Below, in pieces: positions 43,470-54,620 of a DNA stretch of 64,000 bases. Positions within the stretch are counted from its first letter, which is position 1, and each line of letters begins with the position of its first letter. Made by a program: the position numbers and the translations under genes. Under the pieces are notes generated by a model, which saw only the letters and a program-made list of their open reading frames with translations, was not told the origin of the DNA and searched no databases. Source of the stretch: Massilia timonae CCUG 45783 (GTDB lineage Bacteria; Pseudomonadota; Gammaproteobacteria; Burkholderiales; Burkholderiaceae_D). The stretch spans positions 402,459 to 466,458 of the forward strand of contig NZ_JH992923.1 of NCBI RefSeq assembly GCF_000315425.1, given 5' to 3'.

Positions 43470-44033
43470 ATGCAGAACGACCCACCTGGCAGAGCGGGGC
43501 TGCCGGCCCTGGTACAACTGCGCGACGGCCGCACGGTCTGGCTGCGCGCGATCCGGACGCAGGACGAAGACGAACTGCGCGACGCCTTCCATCGGCTGTC
43601 GGCGGATTCGCGCTACGCGCGCTTCATGATGCCGGTGCGCGAGCCGTCGCCCGCCATGCTGGCGGCGGCGACGCGCCCACACCCGGACCATGACCTGGCG
43701 CTGGTCGCCGTCAGCGGGGAGGGCGGGCCGGACCAGGACATCGTCGCGGGCGCGCGCTATGTCGGCGCGCAGGGCGTTGATACCTGCGAGTTCGCCGTCA
43801 CCGTCGCCGACGACTGGCACGGACTCGGCCTGGCGCGGCGCTTGCTGGAGATACTCATCGCGCAGGCCACGGCGCGCGGATTGCGCTGCATGGAGGGGTA
43901 TGTGCTTGCCGCCAACACGCCGATGCGGCGGCTGGCCAGGCGCCTGGGCTTCGTCGACCGGCAATGCGACGACGACGCCACGCTGCGGGTGGTCAGGCTG
44001 GACCTGGCCGGCGGCGTCGCCGACGCAGGATAG
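43470..44033 (+). CDS. GNAT acetyltransferase at the end of the acetyl-phosphate operon
   Basis: The 187-residue protein starts VQLRDGRTVWLRAIRTQDEDELRDAFHRLSADSRYARFM, resembling the GNAT domain of Pat/YfiQ-type protein lysine acetyltransferases and of their stand-alone relatives. The acetyl-CoA loop is DDWHGLGLARRLLEIL, followed by GYVLAANTPMRRLARRLGF. It starts one base after the atpC stop and is the last gene of the operon. Control of acetyl-CoA enzymes by acetylation is a reasonable guess in this context. Its acceptor is unknown. Confidence 0.85.
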   Translation: MQNDPPGRAGLPALVQLRDGRTVWLRAIRTQDEDELRDAFHRLSADSRYARFMMPVREPSPAMLAAATRPHPDHDLALVAVSGEGGPDQDIVAGARYVGAQGVDTCEFAVTVADDWHGLGLARRLLEILIAQATARGLRCMEGYVLAANTPMRRLARRLGFVDRQCDDDATLRVVRLDLAGGVADAG

Positions 44034-44043
44034 AGGGCGCCGG

Positions 44044-44808
44044 TCAGCGCGCCGCGGTGCGGCGCTCGCTGGTCAGGAAGCGCTCCAGCGTCTGCTGCAT
44101 CTGCATCGAGATGCTGCAAAAGCTGCAGCCGATCTGCACCTGGTCGCCCAGCAGGAAGGTGCGGAACGGGCGCATCAGGCGCACTTCGAGGTCGGCCGTG
44201 ATGACCAGCGCCGGCCCGAGTTCGAGCCGCACGCCGATCAGTTTCTTGCCGACGTGTAGCCCGAAACACTGTTCGGGCGTGGCCCGCATGCCGACGCCGC
44301 CCTGGGAAAAATCGTAGAGCGGCAGTTCGACCTGGCGGCCCGACAGGCCGAAGCTGGCGCTGTAGTTGGCGCCGACCGGGGTCTCGACCCGGCGCGCCGA
44401 GCGCCGGTTCAGCACCAGGCAGTGTTCGGGGAAGGTCGCCGGCACCAGGTGCGGCTGGCCGGGCAGGCTGTCCCAGTCGCTTTCGAGTTCGAATTGCAGC
44501 TTGGCGTTGCCGCCGATCGCGCTGACGAAGGTGGCGTGGTGGGTCATTGGCAATTCACTGCCAGTGAAATCCAGCACGAAGTGTGGCAACTCCGGATCGA
44601 CCGACTCGATCCGCACCAGGATCGGCTCCTGGATGCCGGAATAGACGGTCACCGGATCGCCGCTGAGCGACAGGGCGGTCAAGGCTTCGCCGATGTCGAA
44701 AGGATCCGACATCTGGTGTGGCGCGGCATTGCCGGGAATGCGGCTCAAGAGGTCGGAAGACTTTGGCGGGCCCTTGCGGGCAATGGCGACGGCATCGGAG
44801 ACGTTCAC
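44044..44808 (-). CDS. YcgR-like flagellar brake protein with PilZ domain
   Basis: The 254-residue protein has an N-terminal YcgR domain (PVTVYSGIQEPILVRIESVD, FTGSELPMTHHATFVSAIGGNAKLQFEL, roughly residues 55-115). The C-terminal PilZ domain has the c-di-GMP motif NRRSARR and DFSQGGVGM. YcgR binds the motor and slows it when c-di-GMP is high. The start is GTG 44808, with AGGA 7 bases before it; ATG 44712 would drop 32 residues and has no ribosome binding site. It converges with the GNAT gene. The window also holds diguanylate cyclases that could feed it. Confidence 0.85.
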   Translation of the reverse strand: MNVSDAVAIARKGPPKSSDLLSRIPGNAAPHQMSDPFDIGEALTALSLSGDPVTVYSGIQEPILVRIESVDPELPHFVLDFTGSELPMTHHATFVSAIGGNAKLQFELESDWDSLPGQPHLVPATFPEHCLVLNRRSARRVETPVGANYSASFGLSGRQVELPLYDFSQGGVGMRATPEQCFGLHVGKKLIGVRLELGPALVITADLEVRLMRPFRTFLLGDQVQIGCSFCSISMQMQQTLERFLTSERRTAAR

Positions 44809-44911
44809 GGCGGGGTCCTGGACGTGATTGTAAAATGCTGCTGCACGGAAGTATAACGCTCTTTGCAATCTTGTTGCAATCCGGAAATCAATCGTGCAGC
44901 ATTGGCATCGA

Positions 44912-46644
<1,733 letters not shown>

Positions 46645-46660
46645 GCGCGCGCTCCTGGCC

Positions 46661-46846
46661 TCAGACCTTGGTCTGGTACGGGTAGGCCTGCTGGCGCAGG
46701 CGCGATTCCTGGATGCGGGCCTGCTCGTCGAGCGAGACCGGCTCCTTGTCCCACAGCAGGGCGCGGCCGGCGACCTGGCCTGCGTCCAGGTGCGGATTCT
46801 GCTTCTTCAGCTCCGAGATGAACTTGGTGTGCTCGGATTCGTACAT
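46661..46846 (-). CDS. DUF3460 small protein
   Basis: The 61-residue protein reads MYESEHTKFISELKKQNPHL then VAGRALLWDKEPVSLDEQ, the DUF3460 pattern known from betaproteobacteria next to scpA and panC. Function is unknown. It is basic and has no membrane segment. ATG 46870 would add eight residues; I use 46846 because family members start MYESEH. Confidence 0.8.
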   Translation of the reverse strand: MYESEHTKFISELKKQNPHLDAGQVAGRALLWDKEPVSLDEQARIQESRLRQQAYPYQTKV

Positions 46847-46946
46847 CACGTGTTTTTTCGAGAAGATCATGGTTCGCTTAAGATAAATGACGGCTGGTTG
46901 CCGGCGACGGGCAGATTCTTCTGCCACCCGCCGCCGGCGTCAAGTC

Positions 46947-48263
46947 TTACTTGTGCAACTCGTTCAGCTGGCGGGCGATGATGTCGTGGTTGAGCCACAG
47001 TACCGGCGCGATTTTTTCCGACGCGCCATGGAACATCAACGGACCGGCGCCTTCCAGCACCAGGCTCGACAGGTGATCGGTGATCAGCGCCTTCTTGTCC
47101 TTGTGCAGGCCGGTGATGGCTTCCGAGGTGCCGATCATGACGTCGGCCAGCTCCGGGGTGTTGTCCATCGGCCAGGCTTCGAAGTTGCGGAAGGTGGCGC
47201 TGGTCGCATCGTTATTGTACCCCTCGATGGTGTCGAGCAACTGTTGCAGCGAGGTGCCTTCGCCCAGCAGCTCTTCACAGATGCGCCACTGCTCGTCGGC
47301 CCAGGCGCCGCCGCCTTCCTTCTTCAGCGCGCGCAGCAGCGGGAACAGCGACAGCTCGACGCCGACGAAGATGTCGGACGAGTTGGTGCGGATCTCCGGG
47401 CAGTTGAACACGGTCGCGAAGGTGCCGTTCTTCCAGGCCGCTTCGGCGATCGATTCCAGGCGCATCTTGGCGTAGCCCTGGGTGTAGTTGGTGTAGGTCT
47501 GCCACTGGTACTCGTCGCCAATCAGGATCTCGGTGCCGTGGTAGCCGTAGGCGGTGTAGCGCACTTCGCCGCCAGCCTGGGTCACGCGCTCACGAATGGC
47601 TGCGGACGCATCGATCAGGTACTTGAGCGTGTTGGCCGAGACTTCGTCGAAGTTCATCAGGATCAGCTTGCCCAAGTCGCTGTCGAGCAGGGCGCGCGAC
47701 GACATGAAGCGCTCGCCGCGGCCTTTGTAGATGCGGTTGGCGATGGCCAGGAAGGCCTTGATCTTCGGGATGCCGCCGGCCATCGTGTGGGCGAAGAAGA
47801 CGTTGGCGCCTTCCGGCACCAGCTTGTCGATCTCCGCCATCACGGTCGCGGCCGAGCCGGTGAAGCGGGCCACACCGGCGGCGCGGCAGCGCTCGATGCG
47901 TTCCCAGTCCAGCTTTTCTTCCTGCCAGTTCTTCAGGGTGATACCGGACAGCATTTCGGTCGGGTTCTGTTCGCCTTCCGGGGCGTCCATGTCGAAGCCG
48001 GCCATCAGCGGCACATTGATGATGCGGCCGCCCAGTTTCTCTTCCGCCTCGGCCAGTTCTTCGTCGTTCAGGGCGCGCAGGGCGCCGCTGTCGTCGCGGC
48101 GACCCACGGTGACGCCGACGATGGTCATGCCGGCGGCGCGCGCCTGGTCGATCAGGCCGTTCACATAGCCGCGGCCGAACAGTTCGCCGAACAGGACGAA
48201 GACGTCGCCCTTACGGAACACATTGGCTTCTGGGATATGGCGGAGAGGAGTCAAATCGGTCAT
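46947..48263 (-). CDS. FabMG-family protein (putative enoyl-ACP reductase)
   Basis: The 438-residue protein starts LTPLRHIPEANVFRKGDVFVLFGELFGRGYVNGLIDQARAAGMTIVGVTVGRRD, a nucleotide-binding-like opening near residues 4-57. It continues with VFFAHTMAGGIPKIKAFLAI and VRYTAYGYHGTEILI. I recall this family under the label enoyl-ACP reductase FabMG, but no SDR Y-x3-K or Y-x6-K site is evident to me. The assignment rests on recollection of the family, so the reaction is uncertain. It is single copy between metG and DUF3460. Confidence 0.55.
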   Translation of the reverse strand: MTDLTPLRHIPEANVFRKGDVFVLFGELFGRGYVNGLIDQARAAGMTIVGVTVGRRDDSGALRALNDEELAEAEEKLGGRIINVPLMAGFDMDAPEGEQNPTEMLSGITLKNWQEEKLDWERIERCRAAGVARFTGSAATVMAEIDKLVPEGANVFFAHTMAGGIPKIKAFLAIANRIYKGRGERFMSSRALLDSDLGKLILMNFDEVSANTLKYLIDASAAIRERVTQAGGEVRYTAYGYHGTEILIGDEYQWQTYTNYTQGYAKMRLESIAEAAWKNGTFATVFNCPEIRTNSSDIFVGVELSLFPLLRALKKEGGGAWADEQWRICEELLGEGTSLQQLLDTIEGYNNDATSATFRNFEAWPMDNTPELADVMIGTSEAITGLHKDKKALITDHLSSLVLEGAGPLMFHGASEKIAPVLWLNHDIIARQLNELHK

Positions 48264-48366
48264 ATTATTAGCTACCTATCAAAAGAGTTTGTGGCGGCGT
48301 TTTGTCATATTTAAAACATGGCATTGTACACACACGCCACAAGCTCGGGAATGCTTCCCGAGGCTT

Positions 48367-48417
48367 GCATGAGGCCGCTCTACGACCAGCCGTGCCGGTG
48401 GTAGAGCGGCCTCATGC
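48367..48417. repeat. 17-bp perfect inverted repeat downstream of metG
   Basis: GCATGAGGCCGCTCTAC (48367-48383) and GTAGAGCGGCCTCATGC (48401-48417) are exact complements around a 17-base loop. On the minus strand it lies 10 bases after the metG stop. No U-run follows, so it is either a Rho-assisted 3' end or a dispersed repeat. The remaining part of this 163-base gap shows nothing else. Confidence 0.7.
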
Positions 48418-48426
48418 CTTAACAAT

Positions 48427-50568
48427 TCAGCGGATACGCATGCCCGGCGTCGCGCCCGGCATCGGGTCCAGCAGGTACAGGCCCGGGTTCGTTTTCTCGT
48501 CGGCGCTCGAGGCGCACAGTACCATGCCTTCCGAGACGCCGAATTTCATCTTGCGCGGCGCCAGGTTGGCGACCAGCACGGTCAGCTTGCCGATCAGGTC
48601 TTCCGGCTGGTAGGCCGACTTGATGCCCGAGAACACATTGCGGTGACGGCCTTCGCCCACGTCCAGGGTCAGGCGCAGCAGCTTGCTCGAGCCCTCCACA
48701 TGTTCGCAGTTGACGATCTTGGCCACGCGCAGGTCGATCTTGGTGAAGTCGTCGATCGAGATTTCCGGGGCCAGGGCTTCGATGTCGCTGTCGCCGGCCG
48801 ACTCGGCCTGCGGTGCTTGCGTTGCCTCAGCCTTCGGCGCCGGTGCAGGAACCGCGGCAGGCGCAGGCTTGTCGAACAGGTTCTCGACCATCTTGGCATC
48901 GACGCGCTGCATCAGGTGCGCATAGGCGCCGATGGTGCGGCCGAGCATGGTTTCGTAGACGGCGGCGCCATGGGTGTCGGCCCAGCTCAGTTCGGCATCG
49001 CCCAGGAATTCCGTCACGCGCGCCGCCACGTTCGGCAGCACCGGCGCCAGCATGATGGTCAGCTGGCGGAACAGGATGAGCGCCGTGGTGCATACGTCGT
49101 GCAATTGCGCGGTTTTGGTTTCATCCTTGGCCAGCAGCCAGGGCTTGTGCTCGTCGACGTACTGGTTGATGACGTCGGCGATTTCCATGATCTCGCGCAG
49201 GGCGCGGCCATATTCGCGCGCCTCGAAGGCGGCGGCGATACTGGTCTGGCGCTCGGCGCCGTCTGCCATCAGGGCCTTGCAAATGGTGTCGCGGGCGGTC
49301 TGCGACAGGCTGTCGGCCAGCTTGCCGTCGAAGCGCTTGGCGATGAAGCCGGCGCAGCGGCTGGCGATATTGACGTATTTGCCGATCAGGTCGCTGTTCA
49401 CGCGGGCCACGAAGTCGTCGCCATTGAAGTCCAAATCTTCGACCCTGGCGTTGAGCTTGAAGGCCAGGTAGTAGCGCAGCCACTCCGGGTTCATGCCCAG
49501 TTCCAGGTAGCGCAGCGGCGAAATGCCGGTGCCGCGCGACTTGGACATCTTTTCGTTGTTGACGGTCAGGTGGCCGTGCACCGCGACCTTCAGCTTGTCG
49601 ATGATCGGGTGGCCCGAGAAATTCAGCATCGCCGGCCAGAACAGCAGGTGGAACGAGACGATGTCCTTGCCGATGAAGTGCAGCTGTTCGGCGTCGGGAT
49701 CGTTCAGGAAGGCGTCGAAGTCCTTGCCTTGCTTCTCGAAGTAATTTTTCAGGCTGGCCAGGTAGCCGACCGGCGCGTCCAGCCACACGTAGAAGAATTT
49801 ACCCGGCGCATCCGGAATCGGGATGCCGAAGTAGGGCGCGTCGCGCGAGATATCCCAGTCGGCCAGCTTTTCGCCTTCTTCGCCCAGCCATTCCGACACC
49901 TTGTTGACCATCTCGGGCTGCAGGCGGCCCGGGGTGTTCAGCCATTCCTTCAGGAACTGGAAGCAGCGCGGATCGGACAGCTTGAAGAAATACTGCTCCG
50001 ATGGCTTCAGCACCGGGGTCGAGCCGGTGAACACCGAGAACGGGTTGATCAGTTCGGTCGGCTGGTAGGCGGCGCCGCATACTTCGCAGTTGTCGCCGTA
50101 CTGGTCCTTGGCGTGGCAGACCGGGCATTCGCCCTTGATGTTGCGGTCGGCCAGGAACATGCCCTTGGCGGTGTCGTAGAAGCGGTCGACGGTCTTGGTG
50201 ACGATCAGGCCGGCATCACGCAGCTTGCGGTAGATGCCCTGCGACAGTTCGACGTTTTCCGGCGAATCGGTCGAATACCAGTTGTCGAAGGCGATATGGA
50301 AGCCGTTCAGGTATTGCGGGCGGCCGGCAGCGATCTTGGCCACGAATTCCTGCGGCGTGATGCCTTCTTTCTCGGCCGCGATCATGATCGGCGTGCCGTG
50401 GGTATCGTCGGCGCAGACGAAATGCACCTCGCGTTGCGTACCATTGTCGCGCTGCATTCGCTGGAAGCGCACCCAGATGTCGGCCTGGATGTATTCCATC
50501 ATGTGGCCGATATGGAAGGCAGCATTGGCGTAGGGCAGTGCGGTGGTGACGAACAGCTTGCGGGTCAT
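48427..50568 (-). CDS. metG: Methionyl-tRNA synthetase
   Basis: The 713-residue class I synthetase has HIGH-type [16 protein letters not shown], the zinc knuckle [18 protein letters not shown], and KMSKSRGTG. An anticodon-binding helical domain follows, and from about residue 605 a C-terminal tRNA-binding domain ([22 protein letters not shown]). It charges tRNA-Met. It diverges from apbC with about 150 bases between starts. Confidence 0.97.
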   Translation of the reverse strand: MTRKLFVTTALPYANAAFHIGHMMEYIQADIWVRFQRMQRDNGTQREVHFVCADDTHGTPIMIAAEKEGITPQEFVAKIAAGRPQYLNGFHIAFDNWYSTDSPENVELSQGIYRKLRDAGLIVTKTVDRFYDTAKGMFLADRNIKGECPVCHAKDQYGDNCEVCGAAYQPTELINPFSVFTGSTPVLKPSEQYFFKLSDPRCFQFLKEWLNTPGRLQPEMVNKVSEWLGEEGEKLADWDISRDAPYFGIPIPDAPGKFFYVWLDAPVGYLASLKNYFEKQGKDFDAFLNDPDAEQLHFIGKDIVSFHLLFWPAMLNFSGHPIIDKLKVAVHGHLTVNNEKMSKSRGTGISPLRYLELGMNPEWLRYYLAFKLNARVEDLDFNGDDFVARVNSDLIGKYVNIASRCAGFIAKRFDGKLADSLSQTARDTICKALMADGAERQTSIAAAFEAREYGRALREIMEIADVINQYVDEHKPWLLAKDETKTAQLHDVCTTALILFRQLTIMLAPVLPNVAARVTEFLGDAELSWADTHGAAVYETMLGRTIGAYAHLMQRVDAKMVENLFDKPAPAAVPAPAPKAEATQAPQAESAGDSDIEALAPEISIDDFTKIDLRVAKIVNCEHVEGSSKLLRLTLDVGEGRHRNVFSGIKSAYQPEDLIGKLTVLVANLAPRKMKFGVSEGMVLCASSADEKTNPGLYLLDPMPGATPGMRIR

Positions 50569-50719
50569 GGTGTCGAAACGCTCGGGTTATATGAAAAGAA
50601 GCATTTTACCAGTGGATGGCCCTGCGCGCTCAGGGGGTATTGCCCGGTTTTGCGTCCATCGGCCCAGCAAGCCGGCCGTTTTGCGCTACACTTCGCCCCA
50701 ATATCATCCGGAGAGCACC

Positions 50720-51808
50720 ATGAGCATCACTGAGAACGACGTCAAGACCGCTTTGTCGGAAGTCATCGATCCTAACACCCAAAAAGATTTTGTCACGACC
50801 AAGTCGGTCAAGAACATCAAGATCGAAGGCGGCCAGGTCACCTTCGAGCTGGAGCTGGGTTACCCGGCCGCCAGCCAGGTCGAAATGTTGCGCGGCATGG
50901 CCGCCGCCGCCGTGCTGGAACTGCCCGGCGTCGAAGGCGTCGCCATCCGCGCCTACAGCAAGATCGTGTCGCACACCGTGCAGCGCGGCATGAAGGTCAT
51001 GCCGAACGTCAAGAACATCATCGCCGTCGCCTCGGGCAAGGGTGGCGTTGGCAAATCGACCACGGCCGTCAACCTGGCCCTGGCCCTGGCCGCCGAGGGC
51101 GCCAGCGTCGGCATGCTCGACGCCGACATCTACGGCCCATCGCAGCCGATGATGCTGGGCGTGTCCGGCCGTCCGGTCAGCCACGACAACAAGAGCATGG
51201 AGCCGCTCGAGAACCACGGCATCCAGGTGTCGTCGGTCGGCTTCATGATCGATCCGGACGAGCCGATGGTATGGCGCGGCCCGATGGCCAGCGGCGCCCT
51301 GCAGCAGTTGCTCGAGCAAACCAACTGGCGCGACCTGGACTACCTGATCGTCGACATGCCGCCGGGCACCGGCGACATCCAGCTGACGCTGTCGCAGAAA
51401 GTGCCGGTCACCGGCGCCGTCATCGTCACCACCCCGCAAGACATCGCCCTGCTCGACGCGCGCAAGGGCCTCAAGATGTTCGAGAAGGTCGGCATCCCGA
51501 TCCTGGGCGTGGTCGAGAACATGAGCACCCACACCTGCTCCAACTGCGGCCACACCGAAGCGATCTTCGGCCATGGCGGCGGCGAAAAGATGTGCGCCGA
51601 CTTCGGCATCGATTTCCTGGGCGCGCTGCCGCTGACCATGGCGATCCGCGAACAGGCCGACGCCGGCCGTCCGACCGTGGTCGCCGATCCGGAGGGCCAG
51701 GTCGCTGCCGTCTACAAGCAGATCGCGCGCAAGGTCGCGGTCAAGATCGCCGAAAAGGCAAAGGACATGAGCAGCAAGTTCCCGAGCATCGTCGTCAAGA
51801 ACGACTGA
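50720..51808 (+). CDS. apbC: Iron-sulfur carrier protein ApbC/Mrp
   Basis: The 362-residue P-loop ATPase delivers Fe-S clusters. The N-terminal DUF59-like domain (VKTALSEVIDPNTQKDFV) is followed by the deviant Walker A GKGGVGKSTTAVNL, LDADIYGPSQPMMLG and the cluster-binding CSNCGH. ATG 50720 follows GGAGAG. The long hairpin after it closes the unit. Confidence 0.96.
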   Translation: MSITENDVKTALSEVIDPNTQKDFVTTKSVKNIKIEGGQVTFELELGYPAASQVEMLRGMAAAAVLELPGVEGVAIRAYSKIVSHTVQRGMKVMPNVKNIIAVASGKGGVGKSTTAVNLALALAAEGASVGMLDADIYGPSQPMMLGVSGRPVSHDNKSMEPLENHGIQVSSVGFMIDPDEPMVWRGPMASGALQQLLEQTNWRDLDYLIVDMPPGTGDIQLTLSQKVPVTGAVIVTTPQDIALLDARKGLKMFEKVGIPILGVVENMSTHTCSNCGHTEAIFGHGGGEKMCADFGIDFLGALPLTMAIREQADAGRPTVVADPEGQVAAVYKQIARKVAVKIAEKAKDMSSKFPSIVVKND

Positions 51809-51849
51809 CGCGAGTCGGGGCGCCAAGCCCCGCTCCACTCCCTCCCGCC

Positions 51850-51883
51850 GACGCGCGCCAGCACCTTGTTGTTGGCGCGCGTC
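51850..51883 (+). terminator. Strong hairpin terminator after apbC
   Basis: 11-bp stem GACGCGCGCCA/TGGCGCGCGTC with a 12-base loop, followed by ATTCATTT. A smaller hairpin GGGGC/GCCCC precedes it at 51817-51831. Confidence 0.7.
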
Positions 51884-52031
51884 ATTCATTTCGCATCCCG
51901 AAACTGCGCCGATCGGTCAGCATTTTCCTGCTAACTATCTGTTTGAAAATAAAGTCGTTAGGAAATTCCCTACCTACACTCTGACCTTGAGCGACCACCG
52001 CACGGGTGTGCAAACGGGTATTGGGAATCAC

Positions 52032-54620
52032 ATGGACGACGACAGCACACAGCGGTGGAGCGGGCGCTACCTGGGCGTCGCGCACCGCTTCATCCCCGCC
52101 GCGCTGCAGCAGGACGCGGCCCAGGCGGCACGCGCCGGCAACGTGGTGAATGCGGCGGTAATGGCCGGCACCGCCGGGCCGCTGTACGCGCTCGCCTACT
52201 GGCTGCTGGGCCTGGAGACGGCCGCGGTCGAGATCCTGCTGTGCTGCGCGGTGATGCTGTCGGCGCCGCCGGTGTTGCGCCTGACCGGCAGCGCGGTGGC
52301 GGCGCGCGAAGTGTTCCTGTGCGCGCTGTTCTTCAATTTCAGCTGGCTCAGCTGGCACCTGGGCGGCATCGTCTCGCCCACCGTCAGCTGGCTGATCACG
52401 GGGCCGGTGGTGGCCATGTTCCTGGGTGGGAAGCGGTGCGCCGGTTTCTGGCTGGCCATGAGTTGCGCCAGCGCCACCCTGATCTACCTGCTGGAGGCCA
52501 ACGGCCTGGCCCAGCCGCTGACGCCGCGGACCGACATGCCGCTGCTGCACCTGGTGTGCGACCTCGGCCTGTACGTCGTGGTGCTGGTGTTCGTGCTGCT
52601 GTTCGAGCTGACCAAGAACGACGGCTTTTCGCGCCTGCGCCAGGCCCTGGCCACGATCAACGAGCTGGCGATCCGCGATGAGCTGACCGGCATCCATAAC
52701 CGCCGCTTCCTGCTCGACCTCGTGGAAAAGGAAAAGGAGCGCGCCGACCGCAATGGCAGCGAGTTCTGCCTGTGCCTGTTCGACATCGATTTCTTCAAGC
52801 GCATCAACGACACCTATGGCCACGCGGCCGGCGACGCCGTGCTGCGCGACTTCGCCCGCACGGTGCAGGAGCAGCTGCGCGCGCTCGACGCCTTCGGGCG
52901 CTATGGCGGAGAAGAGTTCCTGCTGATGCTGCCCGAGACGCCGGCCGCGAGCGCGATCGCGCTGGCCGAACGGGTGCGCGGCGCGGTCGAAGGCCTGCGC
53001 TGCCTTGACGCGGAGCGCACCATCACGCTGACGGTGTCGGCCGGCGTGGCCGAGTACCGGCTGGGCGAGAAGGTGGCGCAAACCATCGTGCGCGCCGACC
53101 AGGCCCTGTACCTGGCCAAGTCGGGCGGCCGCAACCGGGTGCTGTGCCATGGCGAGGATGGGCCGGCCGAAGTGGCGAAAAGCCTGGGCGCGCCGGTCAC
53201 CGACGCCCGTGCGCCGCTGGACGGCGCCGACGGCTTCCAGCGCGACCAGCTGACGGGCCTCCTGAACCGGCGCCTGCTGCGCGACCGCCTGCGCCATGCG
53301 ATGGACCGCGCGCGCCGCAACGGCCGCCTGGTGGCGCTGCTGCTGCTGAACATCAACCGCTTCAAGGAAGTCAACGACGCGCTCGGCTACGAGGCCGGCG
53401 ACATCCTGCTGCACCAGGCCGGCGGCGCGATCCGGCGCTGCCTGCGCGACTGCGACACGGTGGCGCGCTGGGGCGGCGACGAATTCGTGGCGCTGCTGGA
53501 AGACCTGGGCAGCCAGGCCGACGCCCAGCTGGTGGCCGACAAGATCCTCGACCGCTTCACGGCGCCGCTGACGGTCGCGGGACGCGATTGCTACGTGACG
53601 CTGGCGGTCGGGATCGCCCTCTATCCGGCGCCGGACTGCGACGTCGACGCGCTGCTCAAGCGCGCCGACATCGCGATGCGCAGCGCCAAGGGCTGGGGCC
53701 AGAACATCGTGCGCTTCTATGCGGGCAGCGCCGGCGCCGCCGCCGGCGCGCTGGCGCCGCCGCAGAGCGAGCGCCTGGCGCTGAAGAACGGCTTGCGCGA
53801 CGCCCTGGCCCAGGGCCAGCTGTTCATCGAATACCAGCCGCAGGTCGAGCTGCGCGAGCGGCGCGTGATCGGGGTCGAGGCGCTGGTGCGCTGGCAGCAT
53901 CCGGTGTACGGCCGGATCGACCCGGGCCGCTTCATCCCGCTGGCCGAGGAGACCGGGATGATCGTCCCGATCGGCGAGTGGGTGCTGCGCTGCGCCTGCC
54001 TGCAGAACCGCGCCTGGCACGCCGCCGGCCTGCCGGAGATAAAAACCGCGGTCAACCTGTCGGCGCGCCAGCTGCGCGAGCCGGGCCTGGCCGGGCGCAT
54101 GCTGGCCATCCTGGCCGAGACCGGAATGCCGCCCGCCTGCCTCGATCTCGAGATCACCGAAGGTATCCTGATCGAGGACCTGGCGGCCAACTGCGCCGTG
54201 GTGAGCCAGTTGCGGCGCGCCGGCGTGCTGGTCTCGATCGACGATTTCGGCACCGGCTATTCGAGCCTGAACTACCTGTGCGAGCTGCCGGTGGACATCC
54301 TCAAGATGGATGGCCTGTTCGTGCGCCGCCTGGGCGCCGCCAGCGGCCGCGCGCGCGCCTACGCCGTCGCCGACAGCATCGTGGCGATGGCGCACCGCCT
54401 TGGCCTTTCCGTGATCGCCGAGTCGGTCGAGACGACGGAGCAGCTGGGCGACCTGTGCGCGATGGGCGTCGACGCCGCCCAGGGTTACCTGTTCGACCGA
54501 CCGCTGGCGCCCGGGCTGGTGGCGGCGCTGCTGGGGCGCCAGCAGCGCGAGTGCGCCGACGGCACGCTCGCGCCAACCCGCATTCTTGAATCCGTAGCTG
54601 GAGGACGCCGTGCAGAATGA
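52032..54620 (+). CDS. Membrane GGDEF-GGDEF-EAL protein
   Basis: The 862-residue protein has an N-terminal region with five or six membrane helices (about 45-200), then GGDEF 1 (about 215-375; DIDFFKRIND, RYGGEEF), GGDEF 2 (about 410-565; RWGGDEF) and an EAL domain (about 595-845). The EAL keeps VEALVRW, VNLSARQL, LEITEG, DDFGTGYSSL and ILKMDG, so it should hydrolyse c-di-GMP. In GGDEF 2 the metal-binding aspartate stretch reads LNINRF instead of DIDxF, so it is probably inactive or regulatory. ATG 52032 is used; an upstream TTG lacks support. Its last codons overlap the oxoamine synthase start, so both are one transcript. Confidence 0.92.
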   Translation: MDDDSTQRWSGRYLGVAHRFIPAALQQDAAQAARAGNVVNAAVMAGTAGPLYALAYWLLGLETAAVEILLCCAVMLSAPPVLRLTGSAVAAREVFLCALFFNFSWLSWHLGGIVSPTVSWLITGPVVAMFLGGKRCAGFWLAMSCASATLIYLLEANGLAQPLTPRTDMPLLHLVCDLGLYVVVLVFVLLFELTKNDGFSRLRQALATINELAIRDELTGIHNRRFLLDLVEKEKERADRNGSEFCLCLFDIDFFKRINDTYGHAAGDAVLRDFARTVQEQLRALDAFGRYGGEEFLLMLPETPAASAIALAERVRGAVEGLRCLDAERTITLTVSAGVAEYRLGEKVAQTIVRADQALYLAKSGGRNRVLCHGEDGPAEVAKSLGAPVTDARAPLDGADGFQRDQLTGLLNRRLLRDRLRHAMDRARRNGRLVALLLLNINRFKEVNDALGYEAGDILLHQAGGAIRRCLRDCDTVARWGGDEFVALLEDLGSQADAQLVADKILDRFTAPLTVAGRDCYVTLAVGIALYPAPDCDVDALLKRADIAMRSAKGWGQNIVRFYAGSAGAAAGALAPPQSERLALKNGLRDALAQGQLFIEYQPQVELRERRVIGVEALVRWQHPVYGRIDPGRFIPLAEETGMIVPIGEWVLRCACLQNRAWHAAGLPEIKTAVNLSARQLREPGLAGRMLAILAETGMPPACLDLEITEGILIEDLAANCAVVSQLRRAGVLVSIDDFGTGYSSLNYLCELPVDILKMDGLFVRRLGAASGRARAYAVADSIVAMAHRLGLSVIAESVETTEQLGDLCAMGVDAAQGYLFDRPLAPGLVAALLGRQQRECADGTLAPTRILESVAGGRRAE

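Noticed and set aside
48367..48417. The 17-bp inverted repeat as a standard Rho-independent terminator
   Set aside because: No U-run follows on either strand and the 17-base loop is long.
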